Translations under genes and position numbers: made by a program | DNA from: Pseudomonadota bacterium | Lineage (GTDB): Bacteria > Pseudomonadota > Gammaproteobacteria > Burkholderiales > Gallionellaceae | Assembly (NCBI GenBank): GCA_021787435.1 | Contig: JAJYLY010000003.1 | Coordinates: 1 to 64,000 of the forward strand | Direction of reading: 5' to 3' | Length of the DNA stretch: 64,000 nt | In this document: in pieces, positions 18,046 to 27,200 of the stretch | Position numbering within the stretch: position 1 is the stretch's first letter | How the letters are laid out: every line of letters starts with the position of its first letter | Notes under the pieces: generated by a model | The model's input: the letters and a program-made list of their open reading frames with translations, nothing else | What the model was told of the DNA's origin: nothing | Database searches by the model: none

Positions 18046-18073
18046 CCCGGAATGAGAGTTCCGGGTTTTTTTT
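18046..18073 (+). terminator. Intrinsic terminator of the cold-shock gene
   Basis: A perfect seven-base stem (CCCGGAA / TTCCGGG) with a six-base loop is followed by eight T residues. It lies 23 bases after the cold-shock stop and just before the end of the convergent folA gene. Confidence 0.9.
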
Positions 18074-18084
18074 CGCTTTGAAAG

Positions 18085-18570
18085 TTATTTTCGGCGATAG
18101 GTCACGAAGTGGTATTCCAGCGGCTCGGGCGATGACTGGTGATGGACTTCCCTGGAGGCTTCCTGCCAGATGTTTAGATCAACTTCGGGGAAGTGTGCAT
18201 CGCCTTCCACATCCTGCTGAATCTCGGTGACATAGAGCGTATCCGCAAGTGGCAGAGCCTGTTCGTAAATTTGCGCGCCGCCGACGATGAAAGTCTGTTC
18301 ATCATCGGCACAGGCGAGAAGCGCATCGGGCAAGGAATGCGCGATCAGGCAATTTTCTATCTTTAATTCCGCATCGCGCGTCACCACCACCGTGGTTCGC
18401 CCCGGCAATGCGCGCCCTATCGAATCAAAGGTCTTACGTCCCATGATCATGTGGTGCCCCATGGTGAGCTGTTTGAAATGCTTCAGGTCTTCCGGGCAGC
18501 GCCAGGGCAGTTGGTTGTTCACGCCTATCGTTCGGTTTTTTGCAAGCGCTACAATGATGCAGATGCTCAT
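18085..18570 (-). CDS. folA: Dihydrofolate reductase
   Basis: The 161-residue enzyme reduces dihydrofolate to tetrahydrofolate with NADPH. It starts [16 protein letters not shown] and contains the substrate-binding [13 protein letters not shown] and the NADPH-binding [10 protein letters not shown] segments, then [13 protein letters not shown], all typical of the family. The start overlaps the end of thyA by four bases, so the two are coupled. Thymidylate synthase generates dihydrofolate, which this enzyme recycles, so the pair is a functional unit. Confidence 0.97.
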   Translation of the reverse strand: MSICIIVALAKNRTIGVNNQLPWRCPEDLKHFKQLTMGHHMIMGRKTFDSIGRALPGRTTVVVTRDAELKIENCLIAHSLPDALLACADDEQTFIVGGAQIYEQALPLADTLYVTEIQQDVEGDAHFPEVDLNIWQEASREVHHQSSPEPLEYHFVTYRRK

Positions 18571-19361
18571 ACCGCGACAGGTGCCTTGATTGCAGGATGC
18601 GGATCGTAGCCCACCAAAGTGAAATCCTCATATTTGAAGCTGAAGATGTCCTTGATATCGGAATTGATCTTCATTGTTGGCAGCGGATGTGGCTCACGAG
18701 AGAGCTGCAGTCTGGCCTGTTCGAGGTGGTTGAGATATAAATGCGCGTCTCCAAAGGTGTGCACGAAGTCGCCGGCTTGAAGGCCACATACTTGCGCCAT
18801 CATCATCGTCAAGAGCGCATAGCTTGCAATGTTGAACGGCACACCCAGGAAGATGTCCGCGCTGCGCTGGTAGAGTTGGCAGGACAGCTTGCCATCCGCG
18901 ACATAAAACTGGAAGAAAGCGTGGCAGGGGGCGAGCGCCATCTTGTCTAGTTCGCCGACATTCCACGCGGAGACGATGATGCGGCGCGAGTCTGGATTGT
19001 TTATGATCTGTTCGACCGCGGTCCTTATCTGGTCGATTGCGTTGCCGTCGGCTGCTTGCCAGGAGCGCCACTGTTTTCCGTAGACGGGCCCCAGGTCGCC
19101 GTTTTTGTCTGCCCATTCATCCCATATTTTTACACCGTTATTTTTGAGGTAGCCGATGTTGGTGTCACCCTGCAAAAACCACAGGAGCTCATGAATGATG
19201 GATTTCATGTGGCACTTCTTGGTGGTGACCAGAGGGAAACCCTCTGCCAGATCGAAGCGCATCTGGTAACCGAACACGCTGATCGTGCCGGTGCCGGTCC
19301 GGTCGGTTTTCTTTGTGCCGTGTTCCAGCACATGCTGCATGAAATTAAGATAATTGCGCAT
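18567..19361 (-). CDS. thyA: Thymidylate synthase
   Basis: The 264-residue protein has exactly the length of E. coli ThyA. It methylates dUMP to dTMP using methylene-tetrahydrofolate. The catalytic cysteine is in [11 protein letters not shown], and the arginine-binding [11 protein letters not shown] and C-terminal [13 protein letters not shown] regions are present. The ATG at 19361 starts [15 protein letters not shown], the usual N-terminus; an upstream in-frame ATG would add 28 residues without similarity. It is the first gene of a thyA-folA pair. Confidence 0.97.
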   Translation of the reverse strand: MRNYLNFMQHVLEHGTKKTDRTGTGTISVFGYQMRFDLAEGFPLVTTKKCHMKSIIHELLWFLQGDTNIGYLKNNGVKIWDEWADKNGDLGPVYGKQWRSWQAADGNAIDQIRTAVEQIINNPDSRRIIVSAWNVGELDKMALAPCHAFFQFYVADGKLSCQLYQRSADIFLGVPFNIASYALLTMMMAQVCGLQAGDFVHTFGDAHLYLNHLEQARLQLSREPHPLPTMKINSDIKDIFSFKYEDFTLVGYDPHPAIKAPVAV

Positions 19362-19476
19362 AGCAGGTCGTATAATCGCGACTTCATGAATCGTCATTCC
19401 AGATAAAGCAGTAATCCAGTGGTTTGAAGCACTGAACTCAGACACGAAATGACAAGTTAATTAAAATGAGGACGCA

Positions 19477-20928
19477 ATGTTAGCACAGCTCACCGCTTTT
19501 CCCGTTCTGCCCAAGGAACTGAAGGCATCCCACCTGCTGGTGATATTCCCAAAGGGTAAAAGTCTGCCCCAAGATTTGCCGCATCTCACGTTGCTTCGTG
19601 CCGTGCTCGCAAGGCGCAACATGAAGGCTTCAGAGCTGGCAAAAACGCCTGTCGCGGCCAACGCCGAAAATGGCAGTCTGATCACATGGGCGATGCTAGA
19701 TTCCGGCAAGGACACTTTTGCAAGCCAGGTGTTGTTGCGCAAGGCCATGCAGTTGTTGCTGGACGAGCAACCTGCCGGGATTGCGATCGCGGTATTCGGC
19801 GACGATGCGCAAAGGCGGAGGGCGGCCGAGCTGGCCGCATTTGTGGCTTGGGTGAACGGTGCGGTTTTGCCAGTGCACAAGAAGAAAGACGACGAAAACC
19901 GACCGTTGGAAAAAGTCGTTATATATGGTTTCAATGAAGGTTTCGATGCGATACGGGCAGGAGCGGAGGGCAATTTTCTGTGCAGATCGCTTACCGTATT
20001 GCCGCCCAACGAACTGACGCCTGCACTTTATCGCAAGCGCATACAGAAACTGGCCAAGGCGCATGGATGGCAATATGACGAGTTCGACATGAAGGCGCTG
20101 CGCAGGATGGGTGCCGGCGCATTCGTTGCGGTGGCGCAGGGCAGCGAGACGGAGGATGCAGCCATCGTGCACCTGGCCTATAAACATCCGAAGGCAAAAC
20201 GGACAGTAGCGTTGGTTGGCAAGGGCATCTGTTTCGACACGGGCGGGCACAATCTTAAGCCCGCGCGCTACATGCACAACATGCACGAAGACATGAATGG
20301 ATCGGCTGTCGCGCTCGGAATATTGCTTGCCGCATCGATGCAGAAGCTGCAGGTAAACATAGACTGCTGGCTTGCCATCGCGCAGAACCACATCAGTCCG
20401 AAGGCATACAAACAGAACGATATCGTCAGGGCGCTGAACGGCACGACGATCGAAGTGATACACACCGATGCCGAAGGCCGAATGGTGCTGGCCGATACGC
20501 TGACGCTTGCTTCGCGCAACAAGCCAGACATGATGATAGACTTCGCAACACTCACGGGCAGCATGGAAGAAGCGCTGGGAAGCCGCTATTCTGGCGTGCT
20601 CGGAAACCGCGACGACCTGCTTGCACTCGCGGTGAGTGTGGGTCGCAAGTCGGGCGAGCGGCTGTGCGCTTTCCCGATGGACGAGGATTACGAGACCGAG
20701 CTGGAATCAAAGTTTGCCGACATCAAGCAATGTACGCTGCAAGGCGGGGCTGATCACATCTTGGCCATGCGTTTCCTGAACCGCTTTGTAGAGAAAGACA
20801 CGGCGTGGCTGCACGTCGATCTGTCGGCCAGTCGCTGTGAGGAAGGCCTTGGCGGCATCGCGACTGAGGTGACGGGGTTCGGGGTGGTATGGGGATTGGA
20901 GATGCTGAAGGCGCATCAGGCGCGATGA
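19477..20928 (+). CDS. Leucyl aminopeptidase family protein (M17)
   Basis: The 483-residue protein is a cytosolic M17 metallo-aminopeptidase that removes N-terminal residues from peptides. The C-terminal catalytic domain holds the metal-binding segments GKGICFDTGG, HEDMNGSAVALGIL and HTDAEGRMVLADTL, and a conserved ATLTG. In classical PepA the last motif is NTDAEGR, so Asn is replaced by His here. The N-terminal part is divergent, so this is a PepA-like paralogue rather than clearly PepA. It is divergent from thyA. Confidence 0.9.
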   Translation: MLAQLTAFPVLPKELKASHLLVIFPKGKSLPQDLPHLTLLRAVLARRNMKASELAKTPVAANAENGSLITWAMLDSGKDTFASQVLLRKAMQLLLDEQPAGIAIAVFGDDAQRRRAAELAAFVAWVNGAVLPVHKKKDDENRPLEKVVIYGFNEGFDAIRAGAEGNFLCRSLTVLPPNELTPALYRKRIQKLAKAHGWQYDEFDMKALRRMGAGAFVAVAQGSETEDAAIVHLAYKHPKAKRTVALVGKGICFDTGGHNLKPARYMHNMHEDMNGSAVALGILLAASMQKLQVNIDCWLAIAQNHISPKAYKQNDIVRALNGTTIEVIHTDAEGRMVLADTLTLASRNKPDMMIDFATLTGSMEEALGSRYSGVLGNRDDLLALAVSVGRKSGERLCAFPMDEDYETELESKFADIKQCTLQGGADHILAMRFLNRFVEKDTAWLHVDLSASRCEEGLGGIATEVTGFGVVWGLEMLKAHQAR

Positions 20929-20945
20929 AGCGCTGATGCAAGGAC

Positions 20946-21227
20946 CTATTGGGTTCTGGTTTTTGTATGTTTTGCTGCGTGCGCAGCAACTCTGACAGAC
21001 TGAGCCTTCTGCTCGTGAGAGACAATTTCAAATTGTTCCTGTTTATTTACCCATGGGGTCGAGAGGGCTCGCGGTCCGTGATCCAGCGGTAGGATGATCT
21101 GGTTGTCAGGCTCTTGCGATGCGTGTTGTTCGTCAGAGCGGATGACATCCCAGTTCGGGCCCGCGAACGCAGGCATTGCGACGATAAGCGAGAGCGTAGA
21201 GATTGCAACAAGATGGTGTTTCTTCAT
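20946..21227 (-). CDS. Hypothetical secreted protein
   Basis: The 93-residue product has a clear signal peptide (MKKHHLVAISTLSLIVAMPAF, cleavage after AFA) and a short polar, His- and Gln-rich mature part with no cysteines. The ATG at 21227 follows GAGGAATAAAA, a good ribosome binding site. The C-terminus is basic and rich in Ala, Lys and Thr. No family is recognised, and no neighbour suggests its role. Confidence 0.6.
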   Translation of the reverse strand: MKKHHLVAISTLSLIVAMPAFAGPNWDVIRSDEQHASQEPDNQIILPLDHGPRALSTPWVNKQEQFEIVSHEQKAQSVRVAAHAAKHTKTRTQ

Positions 21228-21304
21228 TTTTATTCCTCTATACAAAAGACGACGGTGAGTCGGACAGAGGAGATTCATGAAAGTTCAAATCGGGTCGGGC
21301 GCTC

Positions 21305-21703
21305 TTAAAGATAGTGTATGGTTATTGCGATCAGGGCGTACCTCGCGAATTTCCCTATCGCCATGAAGAGCGCTGCTCGCCATATGTTCATGCGCAGCCA
21401 GCCTGCGGCCAGGCACAGCGCATCGCCGACCAGGGGCGCCCATGCGAAAAGCAGCGCGGGTGTGCCATAGCGGCGCACCTTGTCCACATTCTCGAGATGT
21501 CTTTGCGGCAGCAGCCAGCCCATGCCGAAGCTTGCCATACCGCCCAGTGTGTTGCCCAGGGTTGCAAGGCCTAACGATGTCCACAGCGCATCTGGATATT
21601 TCCTGAGTACGGCAAACAGCACGGCTTCCGAGCCGCCTGGCAGCAGGGTGGCAGCGAGAAAGCTGCTGGCGAACAACGAATACAGGCTTGCGGTTTCTGT
21701 CAT
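21305..21703 (-). CDS. YqaA/DedA-like (SNARE-associated) membrane protein
   Basis: This 132-residue integral membrane protein resembles the YqaA subgroup of the DedA/VTT superfamily: FLAATLLPGGSEAVLFAVL, then a glycine-rich LGNTLGGMASFGMGWLLP, then YGTPALLFAWAPLVGDALCLAAG. DedA-type proteins are linked to lipid scrambling and membrane homeostasis. The ATG at 21703 fits the family start (MTETASLYSLFASSF); in-frame codons further upstream fall inside the adjacent repeat. Confidence 0.85.
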   Translation of the reverse strand: MTETASLYSLFASSFLAATLLPGGSEAVLFAVLRKYPDALWTSLGLATLGNTLGGMASFGMGWLLPQRHLENVDKVRRYGTPALLFAWAPLVGDALCLAAGWLRMNIWRAALFMAIGKFARYALIAITIHYL

Positions 21704-21714
21704 GTGAAAATCAG

Positions 21715-21842
21715 TTTGTCCACGAAAGACACGAACGAAATTGAATCCGCGCAACAATTCTCAAAACATAACTTGCCGTTGCGTCGTAAATAAAAATACT
21801 GAGATTTTGATATGCTTGCGTTTGTTTGTGTCCTTCGTGGAT
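21715..21842. repeat. Paired-arm intergenic repeat
   Basis: The left arm (GTCCACGAAAGACACGAAC near 21719-21737) and the right arm (GTTTGTGTCCTTCGTGGA near 21824-21841) are imperfect inverted copies around roughly 85 bases of AT-rich DNA. It fills the gap between the yqaA-like gene and the DUF4197 gene. Similar arm-and-spacer units occur at several other intergenic sites of this window. Confidence 0.65.
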
Positions 21843-21856
21843 ATGATTTTTTGTTG

Positions 21857-22612
21857 CTACTTGATCGCCGAGAAAACTTTTTTTGCAAGCGAACCGGCTG
21901 CTTGCATCGGGTTCGCGCGTATGGCCTTCTCCTGTTCTGCCATCATCAGGAACAGCCCGTCCATCGCTTTGCGCGTGATGTATTCGTCAAGATTGGCATC
22001 CTTCTGATCCACAAGCCCCATCTGTGCGCCTTTGCCCGCGAACTGGTCGTATTTTTCGGCGAGCTTCACTTTCTGCATTGAACTGGCGACGATGGGCCTG
22101 AATTTTTCCGAGAGTGCCGTCTCGGTGTTCTTGCGGAAGTATTGCGTGGCCGCATCGTTGCCGCCCATCAGTATGCCTTTTGCGTCCGATACGCTCATGT
22201 TCTTCACAGCAGCAACCAGCAGCGTCTTTGCTTCAGGCACTGCGGCTTCAGCTGCGCGGTTCATCGAGGTGACAAGATCATCCGAGTATTTGCCCATGCC
22301 CAGCGTATGCATCAGGTCACCTGCCTTTTGCAGGCTGCCGGGCAGCGGGATGCGCACCTTGTCGTTGCCGAGAAAGCCATTTTCCTTCGAGAGGCTTGCC
22401 ACTGCAGTCTCGGCCCCCTGGGTCAGTGCCTGTTTCAATCCGCCCACCTGATCGGCGTTGCTGAAATTGGCAAGCGCCGATGGGCTGGCGGTGGGTGCTG
22501 CGCTTTGCGACTGGTTCAGCGTGCCCAATTCCTTCTTGAGATCGCCCAGATCGAAGGCGTGGGAGGATGTTGCAAACAGTATTGCGATGAAAGGCAAATA
22601 ACGTGACTTCAT
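21857..22612 (-). CDS. DUF4197 family protein
   Basis: The 251-residue secreted protein starts with a signal peptide (MKSRYLPFIAILFATSSHA) and continues with an alpha-helical domain of the DUF4197 family: VGGLKQALTQGAETAVASL, NDKVRIPLPGSLQKAGD and DGLFLMMAEQEKAIRANP. The function of the family is unknown; it is widespread in periplasms of proteobacteria. A second ATG three codons earlier is possible, but the start used here places the signal peptide better. Confidence 0.88.
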   Translation of the reverse strand: MKSRYLPFIAILFATSSHAFDLGDLKKELGTLNQSQSAAPTASPSALANFSNADQVGGLKQALTQGAETAVASLSKENGFLGNDKVRIPLPGSLQKAGDLMHTLGMGKYSDDLVTSMNRAAEAAVPEAKTLLVAAVKNMSVSDAKGILMGGNDAATQYFRKNTETALSEKFRPIVASSMQKVKLAEKYDQFAGKGAQMGLVDQKDANLDEYITRKAMDGLFLMMAEQEKAIRANPMQAAGSLAKKVFSAIK

Positions 22613-22645
22613 GGTGTGCACTCCTTTAAGTTTGGAAATACATCA

Positions 22646-22784
22646 TTCTCACGCGGAGGCGCGGAGAACGTGGAAAAACCTAAATGCTCAAAATAAAACG
22701 CATTGGTGAACTTGCATAGTGCCGCAATCATACAAACTGCTTATATGCATTTTATTATGTCTTCTCCGCGCCTCCGCGTGAAAA
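22646..22784. repeat. Paired-arm intergenic repeat (CACGCGGAGG family)
   Basis: The arms 22646-22668 and 22762-22784 are inverted copies matching at 22 of 23 bases; the core is CACGCGGAGGCGCGGAGAA. They flank about 93 bases without a reading frame, between the DUF4197 gene and lpdA. This is the best-preserved member of the family. Confidence 0.85.
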
Positions 22785-22801
22785 TGTTATGTGATGCAAC
22801 C

Positions 22802-24550
22802 TTATTTTTTGCGCGGTGGTAAAAGATCGGTGATCGTGCCTTCGGCCATTTCGGCGGCAAAGCAAAGCGTTTCAGAAAGCGTCGGGTGAGGGTGGATGGT
22901 GAGGCCGATGTCTTCCATGTCGGCACCCATCTCCAGCGCAAGCACCGCTTCGGCGATCAGCTCTCCCGCATTCACGCCTACGATGCCAGCACCCAGTATG
23001 CGCCGTGTCTTGGGATCGAGCAGGACCTTGGTTGCACCTTCTTCGCGCCCGACTGACAGCGCGCGACCTGATGCTGCCCATGGGAAAGAACCTTTTTCAA
23101 ACGCGATGCCCTGCGCCTTGGCCTGCGTCTCGGTGAGCCCCATCCAGGCGATCTCAGGATCGGTGTAGGCGACAGAGGGTATCGTCAGAGGCTCGAAGTA
23201 GGCCTTGTGTCCGGCGATGTTCTCAGCGGCAACCTTGCCTTCGTGTACCGCCTTGTGCGCGAGCATCGGGTCGCCCACGATGTCGCCTATCGCATAGATG
23301 TTGGGCACGTTGGTGCGTTGCTGCTTGTTCACGGGAATGAAGCCGCGTTCGTTGACAATCAGTCCTGCCGCTTGTGCATTGATCTCGCGTCCGTTCGGGC
23401 GGCGGCCCACGGCCATCAGAACTTTGTCGTAGAGCTGTGGCTTAGGCGCGCCTTCTCCCTCGAAGGTCACGCGTAAACCCTCCGGCAGTGATTCGATTTT
23501 TGTGACCTTGGTTTTCAGATAAATTGCTTCATATCTTTTTGCGATTCTAGTATGCAAAGGCTTGACCATATCCTTGTCTGCACCCGGAATCAGCTGGTCC
23601 ATCAGCTCTACCACGGAAATCTTGCTGCCCAGCGCGTCATACACTGTTGCCATTTCAAGGCCGATAATGCCGCCGCCTATAATCAGCAGGCGCTTGGGAA
23701 TATCTTTTAATTCAAGTGCGCCTGTTGAATCGATGATGCGCTCATCTTCATAGGGAAAGCCCGGGATGCGCGCCACGCTCGAGCCTGCAGCTATGATCGC
23801 GTGATCGAAGCTGATGATCTTTTCGCCATCGGCTGTTTGAACCGAAACGCTGTTCGATGATGCGAATTTCGCCAGTCCGCGGACAACCTGCACCTTGCGC
23901 TGTTTTGCAAGCTGCTTCAATCCCCCTGTGAGCTTGTTAACCACGCCGTTTTTCCAGCTGCGTATCTTGTCTATGTCGACTGAAGGTTTGCCAAAGGCCA
24001 CGCCGTGATGCTCTGCTTCACTGGCCTCGGTGATGACCTTGGCGACATGCAGGAGCGACTTGGAAGGGATGCAGCCGACATTGAGGCATACGCCCCCCAG
24101 GCTCTCGTGTTTCTCTATCATTACGACCTGTTTTCCAAGATCGGCAGCCCTGAATGCGGCGGTGTAGCCGCCGGGGCCTGCGCCCAGCACCAGGACTTCG
24201 GCATGAAGGGAGGCTTCTGGATTCCGGATTCCGGATTCAGAAGTTGCTGAATCCTGAGTCCGGGTTCCTGTTTTCTGACTTTGGGTTGCTGTATCCTGCA
24301 TCGCGGATACTACATCCTCTAATAACATGATCACGCTGTCCTTGCTGACCTTGTCGCCGACCTTGACCTTCATTTCTTTCACCATGCCGCTAGCAGGACA
24401 GGGGACTTCCATCGCGGCCTTGTCCGTTTCAAGCGTGATGAGCGACTGATCTTTTTCGACCCTGTCGCCATTCTTGACGGCAACTTCGATGATGGCGATG
24501 TCCTTGAAATCGCCGATGTCCGGCACTTTGACTTCGATGGTTTGGCTCAT
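22802..24550 (-). CDS. lpdA: Dihydrolipoyl dehydrogenase with N-terminal lipoyl domain
   Basis: The 582-residue protein is an E3 flavoenzyme carrying its own lipoyl domain (about residues 1-80, lysine in ETDKAAMEVP). The E3 part follows with the FAD motif GAGPGGYTAAFRAADLG, the redox disulfide GGVCLNVGCIPSK and the C-terminal HPHPTLSE holding the catalytic His. It reoxidises dihydrolipoamide with NAD+ in pyruvate or other 2-oxoacid dehydrogenase complexes. No E1 or E2 genes are adjacent. The linker (about residues 88-115) is rich in Thr, Gln and Ser and is encoded by direct GGATTCC-type repeats. Confidence 0.95.
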   Translation of the reverse strand: MSQTIEVKVPDIGDFKDIAIIEVAVKNGDRVEKDQSLITLETDKAAMEVPCPASGMVKEMKVKVGDKVSKDSVIMLLEDVVSAMQDTATQSQKTGTRTQDSATSESGIRNPEASLHAEVLVLGAGPGGYTAAFRAADLGKQVVMIEKHESLGGVCLNVGCIPSKSLLHVAKVITEASEAEHHGVAFGKPSVDIDKIRSWKNGVVNKLTGGLKQLAKQRKVQVVRGLAKFASSNSVSVQTADGEKIISFDHAIIAAGSSVARIPGFPYEDERIIDSTGALELKDIPKRLLIIGGGIIGLEMATVYDALGSKISVVELMDQLIPGADKDMVKPLHTRIAKRYEAIYLKTKVTKIESLPEGLRVTFEGEGAPKPQLYDKVLMAVGRRPNGREINAQAAGLIVNERGFIPVNKQQRTNVPNIYAIGDIVGDPMLAHKAVHEGKVAAENIAGHKAYFEPLTIPSVAYTDPEIAWMGLTETQAKAQGIAFEKGSFPWAASGRALSVGREEGATKVLLDPKTRRILGAGIVGVNAGELIAEAVLALEMGADMEDIGLTIHPHPTLSETLCFAAEMAEGTITDLLPPRKK

Positions 24551-24575
24551 GTGTTCTCCGTTGGTTCGTATATTT

Positions 24576-24595
24576 ATTCCCGCGAAAGCGGGAAT
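24576..24595. repeat. ATTCCCGC hairpin in the lpdA-proA gap
   Basis: ATTCCCGC and GCGGGAAT form an eight-base perfect stem with loop GAAA. A related hairpin (TTCCCGCT/AGCGGGAA) occurs at 26902-26919 after trpC. The lack of a T-run argues against a classical terminator. Confidence 0.7.
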
Positions 24596-24602
24596 ACGGT
24601 AT

Positions 24603-25862
24603 TTAAATTCTGATCTGTCCGCTGCCCAGCACGATGTATTTCTGGGAGGTCAGACCTTCAAGGCCCACCGGGCCGCGCGCGTGTATCTTGTCAGTGGAAA
24701 TACCGATCTCAGCGCCAAGGCCGTATTCGAAACCGTCTGCAAAACGCGTCGATGCATTGACCATCACCGAGCTTGAATCCACCTCGCGCAGGAAGCGCAT
24801 CGCGCTGGAATAGTTTTCTGTGACGATCGCATCGGTATGCTGCGAGCCGTAAGTGCCGATGTGGGCGATCGCCTCATCGAGGCCATCCACGATGCGCACG
24901 CTGAGTATAGGGGCAAGATATTCGGTGCGCCAGTCTTCCTCATTGGCCTTTTTCATCGCTGGAATCAGCTGACAGGTGGCTTCGTCGCCGCGCAGCTCAA
25001 CTCCCTTGTCCTGATAGATTTTGCATAGTGGAGGCAGAATGGATGCTGCGATCTCTTTTGCGACAAGCAGGGTTTCCATCGCATTGCATACACCGTAGCG
25101 ATGGGTCTTGGCGTTGTCGGCGATGCGGATTGCCTTGCCGAGGTCTGCGTCTCTGTCGATATAGACATGGCAAATTCCATCCAGATGCTTGATCACGGGC
25201 ACCTTTGCATCTGCGGAGATGCGCGCGATCAGGCTCTTTCCGCCGCGCGGCACGATCACATCGACAAAGTCCTTCATCGTGATGAGTTCGCCCACCGCTG
25301 CGCGATCCGTAGTCGTGATGACCTGGACTGCGGTTTCTGGCAATCCTGCGGCTTTGAGTCCCGCATGCACGCATGCTGCGATCGCACAGTTTGAATTGAT
25401 CGATTCTGAACCGCCACGCAGGATTGCCGCGTTGCCGGATTTGAGACATAACCCTGCGGCGTCCGCAGTGACATTGGGGCGCGATTCGTAGATGATGCCG
25501 ATCACGCCCAGCGGCACGCGCATTTTTCCTACCTGTATGCCGGAGGGGCGGAAATTGAGACCGCTGATTTCACCTATCGGGTCTGCCAGCTGCGCGATCT
25601 GCAGCAGGCCATCGCCCATAGCGCGTATGCTCTTTGGACTGAGCGTCAGCCTGTCTATCGACGCATCATCCAAGCCGCCTGCTTTCGCGGCGGCGACATC
25701 CTTCGCATTGGCTGCCAGAAGCTCTGGCGATTGGGCCTGCAATGCGGCGGCGATCTCGGTGAGTGCAAGATTCTTGGTTTTTGTGTCGGCCTGCGCCATG
25801 ATGCGCGATGCGACTTTTGCCGCCTGACCCACGCCTTTCATGTATTCCACAATGTTGTCCAT
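24603..25862 (-). CDS. proA: Gamma-glutamyl phosphate reductase
   Basis: The 419-residue enzyme makes glutamate-5-semialdehyde in proline synthesis, after glutamate 5-kinase (ProB, not in this window). It is an aldehyde-dehydrogenase-fold protein; the catalytic cysteine lies in [11 protein letters not shown], and the [16 protein letters not shown] and [10 protein letters not shown] segments are characteristic. The ATG at 25862 starts [16 protein letters not shown]; the frame is open 15 codons further, but this overlaps the likely promoter region between the divergent proA and trpC. Confidence 0.96.
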   Translation of the reverse strand: MDNIVEYMKGVGQAAKVASRIMAQADTKTKNLALTEIAAALQAQSPELLAANAKDVAAAKAGGLDDASIDRLTLSPKSIRAMGDGLLQIAQLADPIGEISGLNFRPSGIQVGKMRVPLGVIGIIYESRPNVTADAAGLCLKSGNAAILRGGSESINSNCAIAACVHAGLKAAGLPETAVQVITTTDRAAVGELITMKDFVDVIVPRGGKSLIARISADAKVPVIKHLDGICHVYIDRDADLGKAIRIADNAKTHRYGVCNAMETLLVAKEIAASILPPLCKIYQDKGVELRGDEATCQLIPAMKKANEEDWRTEYLAPILSVRIVDGLDEAIAHIGTYGSQHTDAIVTENYSSAMRFLREVDSSSVMVNASTRFADGFEYGLGAEIGISTDKIHARGPVGLEGLTSQKYIVLGSGQIRI

Positions 25863-25943
25863 AATGTTTTTCCTGCTGAAATGGTTGCGCATTTTAGCAT
25901 CTGGCATGAGGTAAAATGTGCGCCTATCGTTTGGGAATGCAAA

Positions 25944-26789
25944 ATGACGGACATATTAAACAAGATACTCGCAGTCAAGGCGCTTGAAGTGGCTGAGGCA
26001 AAGGCAATTAAACCGCTGGCTGAAATGCGTAAAGACGCCGAGATCGCTCTGCCGGTGCGCGATTTTACCGGAGCGATGAGGGCAAGGATTGCGCAAGGGC
26101 TGCCTGCGGTGATCGCTGAGATCAAGAAGGCAAGCCCTAGCAAGGGCATCATACGCAGCGATTTCAAGCCTGGTGAGATTGCTAAAAGCTATCAGCGGCA
26201 TGGCGCTGCCTGTCTGTCGGTGCTGACCGACGAGCAGTTTTTCCAAGGGAGTGCAGTCTATCTGCAAGAGGCCAGAGCCGCCTGCGAGCTACCCGTGTTG
26301 CGCAAGGATTTCATGGTAGATGAATACCAGATCTATCAGGCGCGCGCGATGGGGGCGGATGCGATTCTGCTGATCGCCGCGGCGCTCGACCTGGAAAAGA
26401 TGCGGGCGTTCGAGTCTCTGGCAAATGCATTGGGCATGGTTGTGCTGGTCGAAGTGCACAACGCAGATGAGCTTGAGTCCGCGCTGAATCTGGATACACC
26501 GTTGATTGGTGTGAATAACCGCAACCTGCGCACCTTCGAGGTCAGTCTGCAAACCACGCTGGATTTACTGCCTCGTATACTCGCGCCGAGGACGCAGCGC
26601 AGCAGCGGGAACCCAGCGGGGATGCTCCTTGCGGGTGCCGATGATCGTATCGCTGTCACCGAGAGCGGTATCCTGACGGCTGATGATGTACGGTTGATGC
26701 GTGCAAATGGCGTCAACGCCTTTCTGGTTGGTGAGGCATTCATGCGTGCAGCCGATCCGGGCGCAGAACTGGCAAGGGTGTTCGGGTAG
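25944..26789 (+). CDS. trpC: Indole-3-glycerol phosphate synthase with an in-frame insertion
   Basis: The 281-residue TIM-barrel enzyme closes the indole ring in tryptophan synthesis. Conserved parts include [15 protein letters not shown], the catalytic [24 protein letters not shown] and [14 protein letters not shown]. It is longer than usual (about 260): between LLPRI and DRIAVTESG there are some 20 extra residues (coded by about 26581-26640) rich in Arg, Ser and Gly. The core motifs are intact, so the loop is probably tolerated. No other trp gene is adjacent. Confidence 0.95.
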   Translation: MTDILNKILAVKALEVAEAKAIKPLAEMRKDAEIALPVRDFTGAMRARIAQGLPAVIAEIKKASPSKGIIRSDFKPGEIAKSYQRHGAACLSVLTDEQFFQGSAVYLQEARAACELPVLRKDFMVDEYQIYQARAMGADAILLIAAALDLEKMRAFESLANALGMVVLVEVHNADELESALNLDTPLIGVNNRNLRTFEVSLQTTLDLLPRILAPRTQRSSGNPAGMLLAGADDRIAVTESGILTADDVRLMRANGVNAFLVGEAFMRAADPGAELARVFG

Positions 26790-26793
26790 CTAG

Positions 26794-26819
26794 CCTCACG
26801 CGGAGTAACGCGGAGAAAG
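26794..26819. repeat. Single arm of the CACGCGGAG repeat family
   Basis: CTCACGCGGAGTAACGCGGAG lies directly after trpC and matches arms of the paired repeats at 22646 and 47756. No inverted partner is visible before the porin gene. The whole 26790-27200 gap is AT-rich and otherwise holds a hairpin and the porin leader. Confidence 0.65.
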
Positions 26820-26901
26820 CCCATATTAGAAATTAACTCAAGCGTGAACGAAAGTAATTCAACTCTTCCCAGGTTTAAGTGCGCCTTTATAAAATCATTA
26901 A

Positions 26902-26919
26902 TTCCCGCTTTAGCGGGAA
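26902..26919. repeat. TTCCCGCT hairpin
   Basis: TTCCCGCT and AGCGGGAA form an eight-base perfect stem with loop TT, the second copy of the type seen at 24576-24595. It sits between trpC and the porin gene and may act as a weak processing or termination site. Confidence 0.65.
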
Positions 26920-27145
26920 CGGCAAAAATGAATTTTTAAATATCCCCTCAAGTTAAACTCGGTTTTGATGTTGTTTTGTTTTGTTTTTTCGATTTTTTCA
27001 AATCTTAGCCTTTAAAATTTTTTTGTTGCAAAAAAACCACACTTTGTGAAGTTTTTGTTACAAACCGCTATATCCGCTTGCATCAAAAATTTATATCAGC
27101 ATAATTCGCTCCAGAATTTTCTAGATGAAGAAAATTTAATTTGAC

Positions 27146-27173
27146 TTGCCTATTTTTTGGTAAGGCAAATAAT
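27146..27173 (+). promoter_or_regulatory. Candidate porin promoter
   Basis: TTGCCT and AATAAT are spaced by 16 bases, 28 bases before the porin start. TTGCCT also forms an inverted repeat with AGGCAA (27163-27168), which could be an operator. The surrounding AT-rich tract (from 26930) is typical of strong outer-membrane protein promoters. The call is tentative. Confidence 0.35.
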
Positions 27174-27200
27174 TTAAAAATAATTTTTTGAGGACAAGAA

